DNA of 6,285 nt from positions 1 to 6,285 of the forward strand of contig CALGTB010000306.1 in assembly GCA_937902285.1 (NCBI GenBank), in the 5' to 3' direction. Positions 6,277 to 6,285 of this stretch are shown here, in pieces. Numbering within the stretch: position 1 is the stretch's first letter; each line of letters begins with the position of its first letter. Below the pieces are notes generated by a model. That model worked only from the letters and a program-made list of their open reading frames with translations, had not been told where the DNA came from and made no database searches. Source of the DNA: an uncultured Actinomycetes bacterium. GTDB taxonomy: Bacteria > Actinomycetota > Actinomycetes > S36-B12. The translations under genes were made by a program, and so were the position numbers.

Positions 6277-6285
6277 ACCGGGGGG

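Overview
The window is one high-GC (roughly two-thirds G+C by eye) block in which every convincing gene lies on the minus strand. It encodes most of a type IV pilus (T4P) machine. The strong GC bias at third codon positions, the GGAGG-type ribosome binding sites, the GTG start and the actinobacterial-looking prepilin leader suggest a Gram-positive actinobacterium. No outer-membrane secretin or PilP-like gene is visible, which fits a monoderm, although most of the genome is not shown. The species cannot be named from this sequence.

Layout in the direction of transcription (right to left): a PilT/PilU-like retraction ATPase (6276-5125); a 93-residue Arg-rich protein of unknown function (5114-4833); the PilB/GspE assembly ATPase (4836-3166); a second, more canonical PilT (3179-1923) with a proline-rich N-terminal extension; the inner-membrane platform protein PilC (1936-719); a 173-nt untranslated gap; a type IV prepilin (545-114); and a perfect 17-bp inverted repeat followed by a short T-run (43-88, reading leftwards), the likely transcription terminator.

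The first five genes are tightly coupled. There is a 10-nt gap with the ribosome binding site abutting the stop codon, then an ATGA overlap, then two 14-nt overlaps. This implies one polycistronic mRNA whose promoter lies beyond the right edge. Only the pilin gene is set apart, with its own leader and ribosome binding site, as expected for a subunit needed in large excess. Functionally, PilB would power extension through PilC, the two PilT-type ATPases would power retraction, and the prepilin would form the fibre after cleavage by a prepilin peptidase encoded elsewhere.

This is a recognisable T4P operon, not an obviously new system. The less usual points are the unknown small protein between the ATPases, the paired divergent PilT proteins, the PilT N-terminal extension, the apparently degenerate MshEN-like domain of PilB, and the structured pilin leader.
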